A program made the position numbers and the translations under genes. The notes under the pieces are model-generated. The model saw only the letters and a program-made list of their open reading frames with translations. It ran no database searches and was not told the origin of the DNA. Shown here piece after piece: positions 11,335 to 23,300 of a stretch of DNA of 64,000 nucleotides. Each line of letters begins with the position of its first letter. Position 1 is the first letter of the stretch. Source of the DNA: Actinomucor elegans (Eukaryota > Mucoromycota > Mucoromycetes > Mucorales > Mucoraceae); contig JAMSLZ010000001.1 in NCBI GenBank assembly GCA_026027325.1, positions 1,116,001 through 1,180,000 of the forward strand, in the 5' to 3' direction.

Positions 11335-13060
11335 TTTTTTTTGGGTTTTTTTTTTATATTATAAAGTAAGGGCGGAAAGAAGAAGATGATGAAAGGAAAG
11401 AAGAAAGGGGTTTGATGAAGAAAGGATTATTTTTTATGTATTTTTTTTATGTATTTTTTGTATTATAGTTTAGAAAAAAGAAGAAAAAAAAAAAGGATTC
11501 TGTGTTTCTGCTTTTCCAACTAAATTCTGTCGCTTCTTTAAAAAAAAAGATGCTTCTTTAAATAAATAATAAACCTCGGTCGTTTCTACTGACGTTTTTC
11601 TTTCTATGCTCTAAATTGTATCAAGCTAACCTTGTACAGCGTAAAAGAAAAAGAAGACTATCGAGTGTTTTGATTAGTTTATCTTTCTAAAATGAAACCA
11701 TTCAATTCTGTTTGATTGGATCAAACACGTAGATCCAATCATATCGTTCTCGTTCCTTCCTTATATGTTAAACATGCTATCACTTATACCATTTTGTTTT
11801 AAGAGGGGTTTTAACCACTTGTCAGCGTTGACTGGATGGTTCACCTTCAACATGGGCGCGTGCGGTAAGCCTTTGATCCAGGCTATAGTCAAAACGTAAA
11901 ACATGTAATGAGAATATACCCAATGAGGCTCAGAAAAAAAATTGGTGATTATAGTGATCTAGTGCACGAGTGCTCAATATTTCAATTGTGTGAAAATAAA
12001 TAAATAGTAATAAAATATGGAAACATATATAGCATGCAGTTAATTATTGACAAATCTTTTACAGCCAATAACCAGAATAATACTATATTTGTTATATTAC
12101 AACTAGGCCATGATCTTAATAGATACATAAATCCGCTTTCAAACATACAGCGCTAACCAGACGCGATATTGGACTGAAATAGATCTGTAAAATCAGTCGA
12201 TCATATCAAACATCATGAAATGCTTACAATTCTCAATACATGTCTTAAATGTAATATATGCAATGTGATTCCGTCAAATATGGTTGTAGTAGACGTAATA
12301 TGTTGCTTCAAGTGTGTACTGGACCTCAGATGCGACATTAAATTGAGAAATGTAGAGATATTAAAAACTGAAGTTATATCCTTGGATCTAGATTTTTGAA
12401 ATACCATTTTGCTTTTGTTGAGCAATAATACAGTGCTTCCAAGGAATGATCTATTATTAGTGTAGGTTCAATAGAGCTAATGTTATGTGTACGTATTTTT
12501 GTTGCATTTTATATCATACAAAATACTCGAGTTGTAACTGCATTTTTACAGGATCGAAGGACCACTTTTAACAAAGATAATTCAATCAAATAAAGAAACC
12601 ATCAAACTATCTTTAAGCATTTCAATGCGTCGTTGTATTGTATATAGTTGGTGGGATGTTTTAAATGTATCGGCAATCCCTGTTATAAAACATAAGCCAA
12701 TTATTTCTTAGTTCTGAGCAAAACTTACTGCTGTTGTTGCTGTGTAGGATTTGTTAAATCACCGATATCCAATGAAAACGCCCAAAGTTTATTGTGCGTA
12801 GTATACTGCATCGTTTTTTGTAGTTATCAATTGCTTTTTAGAAGCATCTTTTTTAATATAAATTTAAGTTTACTACTTGAAGAATACGATTACATTATAT
12901 ATATATTTAATTTTCAAAATATTGGTTGATGAATGAAAATTAAGGTGCCTAGAGCAAAAGCATTCAGATAGAATGAAAAGCAGTCTTCAGTGGAGCTTTT
13001 AAGGTTTTTTTTAAAATATTTGACAGATTGGCGCCTTGCTATTACATAATTCATATCATA
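11335..13060. other. Intergenic region with dispersed-repeat copies
   Basis: There is no supported gene over 1.7 kb. Copies or fragments of the ~75-bp repeat lie at about 12287-12360 (CAGATGCGACATTAAA) and 12423-12465. The frame at 12914-13231 minus is antisense to the RPP40 first exon and is not believed. Confidence 0.45.
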
Positions 13061-14491
13061 ATGAGTGAAAAGACCTACATACCAAATACTGATAGTCTCA
13101 AGTCTTATACTGATTTGAATTATATTCAATTGGATCAACACGAGAAAATCTGGAAAAATGTAATTCATACTCACCCTTTCAATCGAGCAGTAAAGTAATT
13201 TTTTTTCAATGAATGGTTGATTACACGACACGAAAGTCTAAAAACTCGATTCATTTATATAATAGATGACTGTATTCTTACCTTCTTGCTCCATTAACGC
13301 AGCAACTGAACATTTAAATCAACATCTTGGCTGTTATTATCAAGTAGAAGCTCCTCTCAGTATTTTTTTGGAACCAACATTTTTTCAAAAGTATATCAAG
13401 TCAGGTATGCAATATCAAGGACATAAGTTCTCGAGCTTTCTTTTATCTAATAAATGTCTCTAGATTCGTCACAGTTTACTATGCATACACTCGGTACAAA
13501 TTTGAATACAGATGATGTGGTAGTATTTGATCCTTCTGGAAAATTGATAATGAGTCTTGTTAAAAATACCTTTGAGACCTTTGGTATGGAGGCTTTGACG
13601 CGTACAAAAGCAGACAAGAAGCACGACAAGCACAGTAAGCATCACACTAGGTTAGAATCGACCATGCTCTTACATTCATTTCATAGTTGTTGTGATCGAT
13701 TTAAAGAAGCCTTCGTTTCAACCAGGAAACAAACAGTTTGAACGATTAAAATGGTGCTTTGAAAATACATTAACCTGTTCTTTTACTATGCTATGTTGTG
13801 CTGTAGATGCTTGTAAGTTGAATGTTTCACTGTATATATTCATAGTGAGCTGAATGGCTTTTTATAGTAACAGGAGAGACAATGGAAATCCAATGGCCTC
13901 CAAACACGGCACACATTTCGAAAAAAGATATGCAGGCAGAGTTTGAAACACTGACAGATATCAATATACCTTCATTTGCAGAAATGAATCAGCCTTTAGA
14001 TCAGCAACCAGCAGCCAACTGGGATACGAAAGCAGTAGATGCATTAGAATGGCTTGGTTTAGCTCACTTGAAAGCCAACAGAATAAAGCAAAGAAAAGAT
14101 AAAGTGGATCCTTTTGTTTCGGTGTATCAGCCATCATCTTCTTTGTCTTCAACTCATACAGGCACTTTGGTCAAATTCAAAGGCTTTATCCCAACTGCAG
14201 CTATACAAAACACCTTGACTATCGTGAGGTAAAATATCACATAAGGGGGGGGGAGGTATTTCTGCAAAATATGCATACTGACTTGATGATAGAAAATTGA
14301 TGGCATCAGGTGTAACAAATGAATGGACCTCTCTAACTTGTTGGGGATACAAAGACTCACCTTTTACTTGGGGTCAAATGGGCCATTACCAATATTTCAA
14401 TAGTGAAAATGATTACACGTTTTTATTACTACCAAACCAAAAGACAGCTTATATCTATCAGTTATATGGTTCTCATCATATTTTGAAATAG
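13061..14491 (+). CDS. RPP40: Ribonuclease P/MRP subunit Rpp40-like
   Basis: Six exons (13061-13189, 13266-13404, 13464-13634, 13687-13812, 13868-14228, 14293-14491) encode about 374 residues. Recognisable family blocks are PLSIFLEPTFFQKYI, a VVFDPSGKLIMSLVKNTFETFG segment like the Rpp40 'GQLVLSLDKDTYE..G' stretch, VVIDLKKPSF followed by a WCFEN block, AVDALEWLGL, and near the C-terminus TSLTCWGYKDSPFTWG. The last corresponds to the W-x-D-x-P-V-S-W end motif of animal Rpp40. It would act in the nucleus in tRNA and rRNA precursor processing. Exon 3 uses the GTAAGC donor at 13635; the nearby GGTTAG is out of phase. Its stop codon is 12 bp from the end of the convergent CDGSH gene. Confidence 0.82.
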
Positions 14492-14503
14492 AAATAAAAA
14501 AAA

Positions 14504-15141
14504 CTAATGCTTCAATTGACAGTACTTGGCTGCAACACCAATTATGATCAAAACTGTAGATAACCCAGCAATGGTATGAGCAATTTTTTGCTTACGCTGA
14601 GCTTCAGCCAATTGAAGTTCAAGATCAGCAGTGGTTTTGATCATCTCTTCTTTTTCAGACTTGAGCTTATTGTTGGCCTTTAACAAAAATTCGTTGTATT
14701 TCTTGATACCTTCTTCTTTACGATGCGTACCATCACAGAATCCTTGCTCGTTATGGGTATATTTACATCCACACAAAAAGTAAGTCTTGGCTTCATCTAC
14801 AGTGATCTTTTTGGGCTTGAAAACACCAGCTTCTCTATGCTGTTCTTTGTTTGTCAGACTATTATATGAAACATCAATATGTACTTACAGATCCATCACA
14901 GAATGGCTGGTTCTTGGATTCACCACAAGTGCACCTATTCATTTATTATTATTTTATATATATATGTATATTTACGCGTTATTTTATACTCTATTACCAG
15001 TAATAATCCTATCAACTGTCATTAGTGATGAGTTCGCGATCATTTTGCTCAAATACATACCTTTCCAGGTTCAAGATCGACCTTATAGGGCTTGGCTTGA
15101 ACAAAGGTGGGCTCAGGAGTGTCAACAGAAGGGGTAGACAT
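14504..15141 (-). CDS. Tandem CDGSH iron-sulfur protein with C-terminal TM anchor
   Basis: Four exons (15141-15061, 15008-14998, 14934-14889, 14839-14504) give a 157-residue protein. It has two CDGSH 2Fe-2S motifs: WCTCGESKNQPFCDGSH (residues ~31-47) and FLCGCKYTHNEQGFCDGTH. Each supplies three Cys and one His as ligands, as in the mitochondrial CISD3 arrangement. A coiled-coil linker follows, then one hydrophobic segment (TIAGLSTVLIIIGVAA) near the C-terminus, suggesting tail anchoring in a mitochondrial or ER membrane. Exon 2 is an 11-nt microexon that supplies D-Y-Y and part of the W codon before the first motif. Without it neither the phase nor the aromatic residue before CTCG is restored. 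Exon 4 starts at CAT, the ligand histidine. Confidence 0.85.
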
Positions 15142-15842
15142 GTTCTTTAAAGAATTATATAATGTAAGAAAGGATAATTCGACAAAGAGCAATATAGAAA
15201 GAAGAAAACGAGAAAAAGCAAGTGAAGGGGCCTGCTTTTATATGACTTATGGTGACACAATAACCTAGGAAATCGGGATAAAGATTTCAAAAAAGATGGT
15301 GCCTATAGACGACACCACAAGTTTCTGTCGTTTTCAAGCCTCGGATGGGATACACTTTAATCAAACGAGAATCTCTTTTTGCTTAAGCACAAGCCTATCG
15401 TTAAGGAAACTAAAGAGCTTAACATGATTTAGCGTACATGCAGTCGGTATTCTGTCTTGGTTAGACCCTTAGATACGTATATAATCTTTTCTAATCAACT
15501 GAATATCAATTCTTGATAAAATTGAGCTAAAAGCAAGTTGTGGCGACTCAATATCTTTATTAATCAATATCTTAATCGAATACCTGTTTTTATACGTATG
15601 ATTTATTCTTGAATTACCTTAAACAGTGATATGAAAGCGGTATTGTGAACAAAGAAATTATGTATTCATCTAGTAGAAACCTCGTCAAGCGCACATTTTA
15701 GAATAAGCCGGACTTGATAAACATGCTATGACTTATCCAATCATAAGACTCCACACTACAGTCGGCGGCATTCTTCATATAAACGGTTCATATTTTGGCA
15801 TTTTTAAAACGTTCAAGAGTCTCTTCTTCCATTTATCATAAC
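15142..15842. other. Divergent promoter region, CDGSH gene and PDI gene
   Basis: This is a 700-bp divergent intergenic stretch. TATAAA at 15778-15783 lies 60 bp before the PDI start. No RNA gene or ORF is supported. Confidence 0.4.
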
Positions 15843-17412
15843 ATGAAATCTTTCATTTGGTCTTCTATAGCCATTTTATCAGCTGCACTATGTTCTTCTG
15901 CTTCTGACGTGACCTTATTAAACAATACACAAGAGTTTAATGATGCCATTCAGAATCACGATCTAGTTTTGATCAAATTTTTTGCCCCTTGGTGCCCACA
16001 CTCACAAGCCATTCTTCCCGAGTATCAAACTGCTGCCATCCAATTAAAGTCAGACAACATCTTGATGGCTGAGGTTGACTGCGACGTCAATAATGATCTT
16101 TGCACTAGATACAGTGTACAAGGTTACCCTACTCTTCAACTCTTTAGAAAGGGAAATCCCAGTGATATCTACGCCGATGAACGTACTTCAGACAGCATTG
16201 TTAAATATATGAAAGAGTAAAGTAAACTGGACTACAGTCATACTTCCTGTACTAAATTAATAGTTTGATTATAGACATTTGTCAACAAGATTAGTTACAT
16301 TGCAATCGCAAGAAGAACTAAAAGCACTGAAAAACAAAGAACCACTTGTCGCGGTAGCATACATTTCAGCTAAAGATAAAGCCAATTTAGATACATGGAA
16401 TCAACTGTCAGAAAAACTTATTGATGATTTCGCCTTTGGCATCGTCACTGACAGTTCTCTCGCATCCGTTGAAGGCATCACTACCTTTCCCAGCGTGGTT
16501 CTTTACAAACCCTTTGATCATCTACGCGACGTTCATACTGGGCCTATTGTACCAGATCAAATCGAAGACTTTATCAAGGTCAATGCCGTTCCTCTCTTGG
16601 CTCAGATCGAACCCTCTTCCTTCATGGACTATGTAGATGCTGGTCGTCCACTGGCTTATATCTTTTCCAATTCTGCTACTATGCAAGATGAGATGCACCA
16701 ATTGTTTTTGCCCTTAGCACAGCGCTACAAGGGTCGCTTCAGTTTTGTCCATATCGATGCGTCCTTGTATTCGTCACAAGCTGACTTTTTGTCATTGACC
16801 AAGAACACATGGCCCGCTTTTGCCGTCCACAATTTCAAATCTGGAGCTCGCTTTGCATATCAGCAAGACAAACCATTGACAGAGAGTGATGTGATGTCTT
16901 TTTTGGATACAATTGAAACGGGGCAGGCGGAGCCTGTCGTTAAATCGCAATCGTTTATTGCTGAAGAGTCAGAGGATGCAGCTGTCAAAGTGGTAGTAGG
17001 AAAAAATTTCGACAAGATTGTGTTTGACAAAACCAAGGATGTGCTGTTAGAGATTTACGCGCCTTGGTGCGGCCATTGTAAAGTGCTGGCGCCTATTTAT
17101 CAACAATTGGGTGAAGTGATGCAGGCAAACCATGCAGAAAGGGATCATGGTGTTGTGATTGCCAAGATGGATGGTACCGTGAACGATGTGCCGCCATCGG
17201 CAGGCTTTGAAATCAGTGGATTTCCAACTATTAAACTATTCAAGGCCGACGGTAAAGTAATCGATTATAGTGGCCCACGCAAGTTGCATGATTTAGCTCG
17301 ATTCTTGAATGAACACTCTACGAAACAAACATTGCGCGTGGATTTAGATAATCTACCTAAACGTGATGAAAAGGTCGTGGTGGACCAACATTCCAAACGT
17401 GATGAACTTTGA
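15843..17412 (+). CDS. PDI1: Protein disulfide isomerase, ER-resident
   Basis: Two exons (15843-16216, 16275-17412; 58-nt intron) encode about 503 residues, the normal PDI length. A signal peptide covers residues 1-~21. The order is thioredoxin a domain, b, b' and a' domain, and the C-terminal ER retrieval signal RDEL. The second active site is canonical (YAPWCGHCK). The first is FFAPWCPHSQ, so the C-terminal cysteine of the CxxC pair is replaced by serine and the a domain could form mixed disulfides but not act as a normal oxidase. ATG 15843 is favoured over upstream in-frame codons because it directly precedes the signal peptide. It catalyses disulfide formation and isomerisation in the ER lumen. 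Confidence 0.93.
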
Positions 17413-18323
17413 TAGTGACATTGACACGCGGACTAAATAACAATAAACATCGTACATAGAACACAATAATAGGTCTATAATAGTCTTTTAAGACTTACCT
17501 ATAATGGCATATCGTTATTATCAAAGTAGACTCAATGCAAAGAATATATTTTGTTCCATATTTTACTAGAAAACAATACACATGTCTCGTTCATTGGCAA
17601 GCCAGTATACACCATTTATTTGCTGAGATATCCATCGTAGGTAATCAGTTCATTTGGATTCAATCCTTGCTTTACTGCGTATATTAATGCTCCTATCATC
17701 TTACCAATACAAGTGTATAATTATGAGGACTACTATACTATTTAAATACAAGATTAGAGCGGAAATACCTGAGGATTATAGAGATAATTAGATATTGACT
17801 AGTCTTCTGTTATTGCTAGTAATGGGTGCTATCTTTCTCTATTAAGCGTTGATGCGGATTTCAAGTGGAGGCTTTAAGGTTCGAAAACTGTTTGATAGGT
17901 CATCACCGATAAGAGATATCATTATTGGTAATGATATGGCTTGTATTTGAAATTCATAATCATAAAAGTTTAAAATATTTAATGTAAGCTATATCTCGCC
18001 TACTGTATGAAAAAGCGCCGAGGATCACAGAAAAATGTGTTTTTGTGGTTCTCTTGCTCTCACTACAGTTGCTTAAAGGACAGGCACATCTTTCAATATT
18101 ATACGATATTTCCTCCAACTTTTACACTCAACTGAGAGACCATGTCTGCCATGCTTTAAATGTTCTTCTTGCCTTGCCCCTGGCATTAAGCTTAATAGTT
18201 AGATATGTGAAACTTCATTTATTAGAACTTCAAATTAGCATAGAAGGGGTCTATATCGTATACTAATCTTGGTGAGACAATTTACGCTTCTTGCTCTATA
18301 GTAAATCAAAGTAAATAACTTGT
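17413..18323. other. Intergenic region between convergent PDI and esterase genes
   Basis: I find no gene. Short frames such as 18045-18266 carry no motif. The right edge is a TTTTTC microsatellite that runs into the end of the esterase reading frame. Confidence 0.4.
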
Positions 18324-20237
18324 CTAGTTTTTTTTCTTTTTATTATTATTTTTCTTTTTCTTTTTCTTTTTCTTTTTCTTTTTCTTTACCTGCTCGGATA
18401 AGCTTTCTTTGTTGGTAAAAACAGCTTGAGGATTCACAGGGAACATTGGAGTTTGAACATAATCTTTTAAAACTGTTTTCCACAGCTGCAACCCAGCATC
18501 ATAGATGTTATGTTCTACACGCACCTCTCTATCAAAAATAAGCGCATTCCTGTCTTGCACATTATCTGTAACATACAAAGGCCATTCAGGAATACCATCA
18601 TGATTGGGATTGCCATTTCTCGCAAAGTGAATAATGGCCAGCGATATCTGTTTAGCGATACGGTCTCTTTCATAATCATCTCCAGGACCCAAAAATGGAT
18701 TGTCTGTCCAGTATACCAAGTTATCCCAAGAAAACACAGAATCCACCATATGAGCAGCTTTGATAACATTCTGTACATCGTTGGACTCGTAATCCCACTC
18801 GTACAGCCATACTTTATGGCCATGAGCTGCCAAATTTTCTGCCGTTAACAAGGTGGCTATACGACTCATAACATCAGAACACATATAGCGCGTCACTTCA
18901 GACGGTGGAGACATTGGAGGTACAATTTCTTGCTTGTATAACTCATAGGCTCGACGCGCGTTTTTGCGACCAAAGATGTGAGTGAAATAACTACGTACAA
19001 ACATGGAATCATCCATATCCTGGAAACTAGGCAAGAAGGGAAAGAAAAAGTTGAATTCATCGCGCGTGTAGCCAATAACAATCTCTAGGTTTTCGTGATC
19101 TTTGGGTAGAGCTTCATGGAAAAAATGAGCAACGAGAGTAGTAGGAAGCATAACATGGTCTTCGCTTGGGGCAATGGGGGCAAGCCCTTCGAGGAAATTG
19201 GGCCAGGTAGTCATGAATGTCTGCGACTCCAGAAAAGTTTCGACTGGAACAGATTCCAGTTCTTCAGCCAAGTTGGAACGATCAAGACTTAGAGAGCGCG
19301 TAAAAATATCGCCTTTCATTTCGGCCCAGTCTTTGGGACTCACCATGAACATGGGTGGTGACTGTAAAACGATTTTGTGAAAAAGCCCACCGGTATTTGG
19401 TGCCAGAATAAGAGATAGGATGCAACTAGCTTTTTTTTTTTTAAAAAAAAAAAAGTTAGTATTGTATATGAATAGACGTTTTTCTTTGGTTTCAATACCT
19501 CCAGCAGAAGATCCAAACGCTGTAACGTTATCAGGATCGCCACCGAACTGCGCAATATTTCGTTGGACCCATCTTAATGCAACTGAATATCAAAAGAAGG
19601 CTTAGTGCATCTATGTTTGTATGCAACTTTGATTGTACCTATTTGGTCATAAAGGCCTAGATTGGCTGTTCCTTTGAGATCAGACGAGATATGATCCATA
19701 GCCATCCAACCTAATGCGCCTAATCGATAATTAAAACTAACAATGATAGCATCGTTTCTTGCTAAATTGGTGCCATCCCAGAAGGGTTGACTAGAGCTTC
19801 CACTAACCGGCTATTAGTATTTGATATAATCAATTTTCTACGTAGACTTGGGAATACCTCATACAAGCACCAGGATGGAACCAAACAATGACAGGCCTTT
19901 TTGTATCTTTGATAGTATCAGGCGTCCAAATATTTAAATACAAGCAGTCTTCCGACTGATGGTCGATTTGAACGCACATTAGAGTATCAAAAGGCATGGC
20001 AGTTTGAGGTGCTGCTGGTGCATGTTCAATGCACATTCTTTCTTCATTAGGTGTATCTAATTCAACTGTAGGCTTAAAACGAAGCGGTCCCACTGGCGCT
20101 TGTGCGTAAGGAATACCGAGGAAAACTTGAACTTGGTTACCTTCGTCAATAAAACCTTGCAATTTCCCAGAAGTTGTGGCAATGACTTGAGTTAAAGGAG
20201 CATCATGAGCTTCTTGCTGTTCTTCAAATGTACTCAT
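18324..20237 (-). CDS. Type-B carboxylesterase/lipase family protein
   Basis: Four exons (20237-19858, 19802-19639, 19582-19499, 19429-18324) give about 577 residues. Alpha/beta-hydrolase landmarks in order are GIPYAQAPVGPLRF, SEDCLYLNIWTP, WFHPGA (oxyanion-hole region, where HGGG is usual), the nucleophile elbow FGSSAG, GYTRDEFNFF carrying the acidic residue, AAHMVDSVFSW carrying the likely catalytic His, and FARNGNPN. There is no signal peptide, so a cytosolic enzyme is inferred. The third acceptor follows a T13-A12 run and was chosen because only it keeps the elbow in frame. The last ~20 codons are Lys/Asn encoded by a TTTTTC microsatellite. The gene follows the Sec7 gene on the same strand by 73 bp. 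Confidence 0.87.
18335..18388. repeat. TTTTTC microsatellite encoding a poly-lysine tail
   Basis: Repeated CTTTTT units on the plus strand read as AAA/AAG codons on the minus strand at the end of the esterase frame. Repeat length variation would change the C-terminus. Confidence 0.7.
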
Positions 20238-20310
20238 CAAGTTGAATAGGAAAGGAAAGGAAAGGTAAAGTGGAACTCCTTTTCTTAATAGTTTATTTAT
20301 TTACATAAAA

Positions 20311-23300
20311 TTAAGAGGCTATTTGACTTTTTAGAAAGCCTAATACAAGAGGTACCATTGAGTTTTGCACCACTAGCTTTACAATCTCATGGCCTCTCTT
20401 GGTTACAACATTAGCAGTGGTACTTGTACTTGTAGTAGTGATAATAGAGCTACGGTCATCTTCTGTGGCCTTCTTCTTGGGTAACAATAATCGCATTGTC
20501 CTACCATGCCTATCATCCAAATCGCTTGGTTTGGTATCATTAACGGTATCAAGATTGGCATTACTACTTCCAGTAGTGCTGGAAACCACACTGGCAGCGG
20601 TTGAGGTGCTATTTTTACTGGCTCGTGCTGTTCCTTTTTTAATTTCGTCTGCCAAGAGTACTTCCTTCAATACTTGCAAGGCAACTCTCGCTTCTGAAGT
20701 CATGTTTTGTAGCTGAGCAATACTTTTTTCGTTCTTTTCTTCGTTGACATGGCCACTTAGTTTCTTCAGTGCTTCTAACCATTGAATACGTTCCTCTTCT
20801 GTTTCAACACTGAACGTGTATTTGCGGTTAACCATAATGTGGCGACGATCCAATTCATCTTCTTCCTCGTCAGGATCAGTGCGCTTTTCTTCTCGACTCC
20901 TACGTGTAGCAGTTCTTGACTTCTTTAAAGACTTGCTGCCGGTATCTTCTTCCTTTTTGCGGATACCTTCTTCTTCTTCCATCAACATTTTTTTCTTTTC
21001 CATTTCCTTGTCTTGATTGCTAGTATGGTCTATATGTTTGAATCCGATTTGAAAGGTATAACGCATAAAAGGCCTTTCAACTACAACACTCTTGGTCCTT
21101 GGTAGAGTAGGACTCACATAATTACCAGCATTTTCACCCGTTTTGATAAACATCAATGAAGTTCTTCCCAATGTATTGCCAGTAATGGTAAAGGTTTGAA
21201 TACAAGAATTGGAGAAATCTAGGACATTAGGTTCAAATACCAAATCTTGACCGCGCAACTTGATCTGTAATCCTTTATCTGGTGCAGGTATAGAGATGGA
21301 GATTGGATCTGATTTAAGTCCCTTTGTCAGTCGAGTAGGTAAACGATGTGGAATGACAGTAATCACTACATCTTGCGAGCCTTGTTGTACAGAAGGAGAT
21401 ACGATTTTGGGTCTTCCTATAGCATTGATATTATCCGAGTACGGCGCTTGGATACGTCGACCAGTTTTATTATCCCAACCAGTCTCTAGCCTTTCTTCAC
21501 CGATGGATTTATACATTTCTTCCATAAACTCGCGAGGAACAAGATGGTATTGATCATAATAATTCCAGCGTTCCAAGAAATCAGATAGACTGGGCTGCTT
21601 ATTGCCTCGAGCACGCAAAGACATGATATAATGAAGTGGTTCCACTGCTACGCTTTGTCGATTGGCATTTGGACTCGCTGACGATTTTGCTGTAGTTGCA
21701 GATGTAGACGTTTTAGCTTGAATGGCATTGTTACTTGACAGTGGCAAACGTTGATGATATTCAATCACACTCATCTTTCGTTTGGCTTGTCGATCCTGAC
21801 GTTCTTTCAATTCACGAGCATACCAAAACACGTCTCGTTCTGAAGTAGCATCATACCAACACTCTGCATTCAAAAACAACATAGCCACCACCACCTTCAC
21901 CACCATATCTTCATGAAACTTGATAACGTTCTGGTTAGCATCATGCCATTTCTTAGCAAATCGTTCGATCAAATATTCCAATGCTTCCCAATTGCTCGGT
22001 AACCGAAACGTAGTTAACAAGATACGCAATGCCTCGTCCAACCGTAAACCCACTAATCGAAAACATTCCAAAAATGCGTCGTAGACATCGCTGTTTTTAA
22101 GATCTGCCAAATAGTATCCCAGTTGACGTCGGTTAAGATCGGGCGTTTTGAACAAGAAATTGGCAATGCTGAGAGGATCATTTGTTAATACACCTTTGTC
22201 CACTAAATATTGAATACCCAAATTGGCATTGGTTTCAAACTTGCGCAATGCGGATGCCATGATAGGGTGGATCTTTCTGGCAGGCGGTAAGATAGGACGT
22301 CCATCAGGGCCAATTTCAATGGTAGTGGGCCCTGCATGAGCTGCATAGTAGTCCTCTTTAGAGATGTACAAGGTCAATTGACCCAATTGAACAATGTTTT
22401 TGACTTGAAATAAAGAGTGCTCGTTGGGTCTAAATCTATACCGATTTTTTTCGCTGCTATTGCGTGAACTGCTAGTACTAACAATGATATTTTCGTCCAT
22501 GATGGGCTTGCAAATCAGTAAAAGATCATTGAATAAAAACAGGTATCGATCTTTAACGGTATTGGCATTCACAACTTGGAATACTGGGGTATGTAACAAA
22601 TGTTGTCTTGGTGGACTGGGTAAAGGCTTGGGTTGGCTCGTAGGCATTGGTAATGGTGGTACTGGTTTAGGTGCAGTAATTAATAAATTTTTAAGGCGCT
22701 CAACAGATGGTGCAAGTGCTTGAGGCCTTTCTTCTTCTTTTTCTTCGTCTTTATCTTCTTTGTCTTCTTCGTCTTCTTCTTCTTCTTCCTCTTGTACAGT
22801 TTGTGATTTATGCAAATTTAAGAAATAAGAAGCATTCTGAATATCTGCTGTCGTTGACTGCTTTGATATCGTAGGATGGCTAGGAGGAAAAGATAATGGT
22901 GACCTTGAACGTCGTGCTCTTTGATTGAAAGGCATCAACAAGAGCTTCTCTTGAGCTGGCGTTGAACTAGTAGGAGTCTCTTCTTCATCAGACATTTCAA
23001 TATCACTATCCTCGGTCCGTTTCGATTTCGACTTGTGTTTTTGTTGTTGTTGCTGAAAATCTATAATAGTGCTTGTATTACTAATGCTGCTACTGTTACT
23101 ATACAACTTTTGTAACATGTCATCAGACCCATTCATCCCATCTTCTTCATCATCTGTATTCAAGACACGATTACTACCGCCACCTGATGAAGAATTAGTT
23201 TTTTCTCTTTCATAACGATGACGAAGCGATCGATATAATGGTCCATCTTGGTGAAAGTGAGCTGCTTCGGATGCTGTCGAAAAAGAAGGCGTAATAAACG

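Noticed and set aside
12914..13231. 105-residue minus-strand ORF
   Set aside because: It is antisense to the first exon and leader of RPP40 and has no motif.
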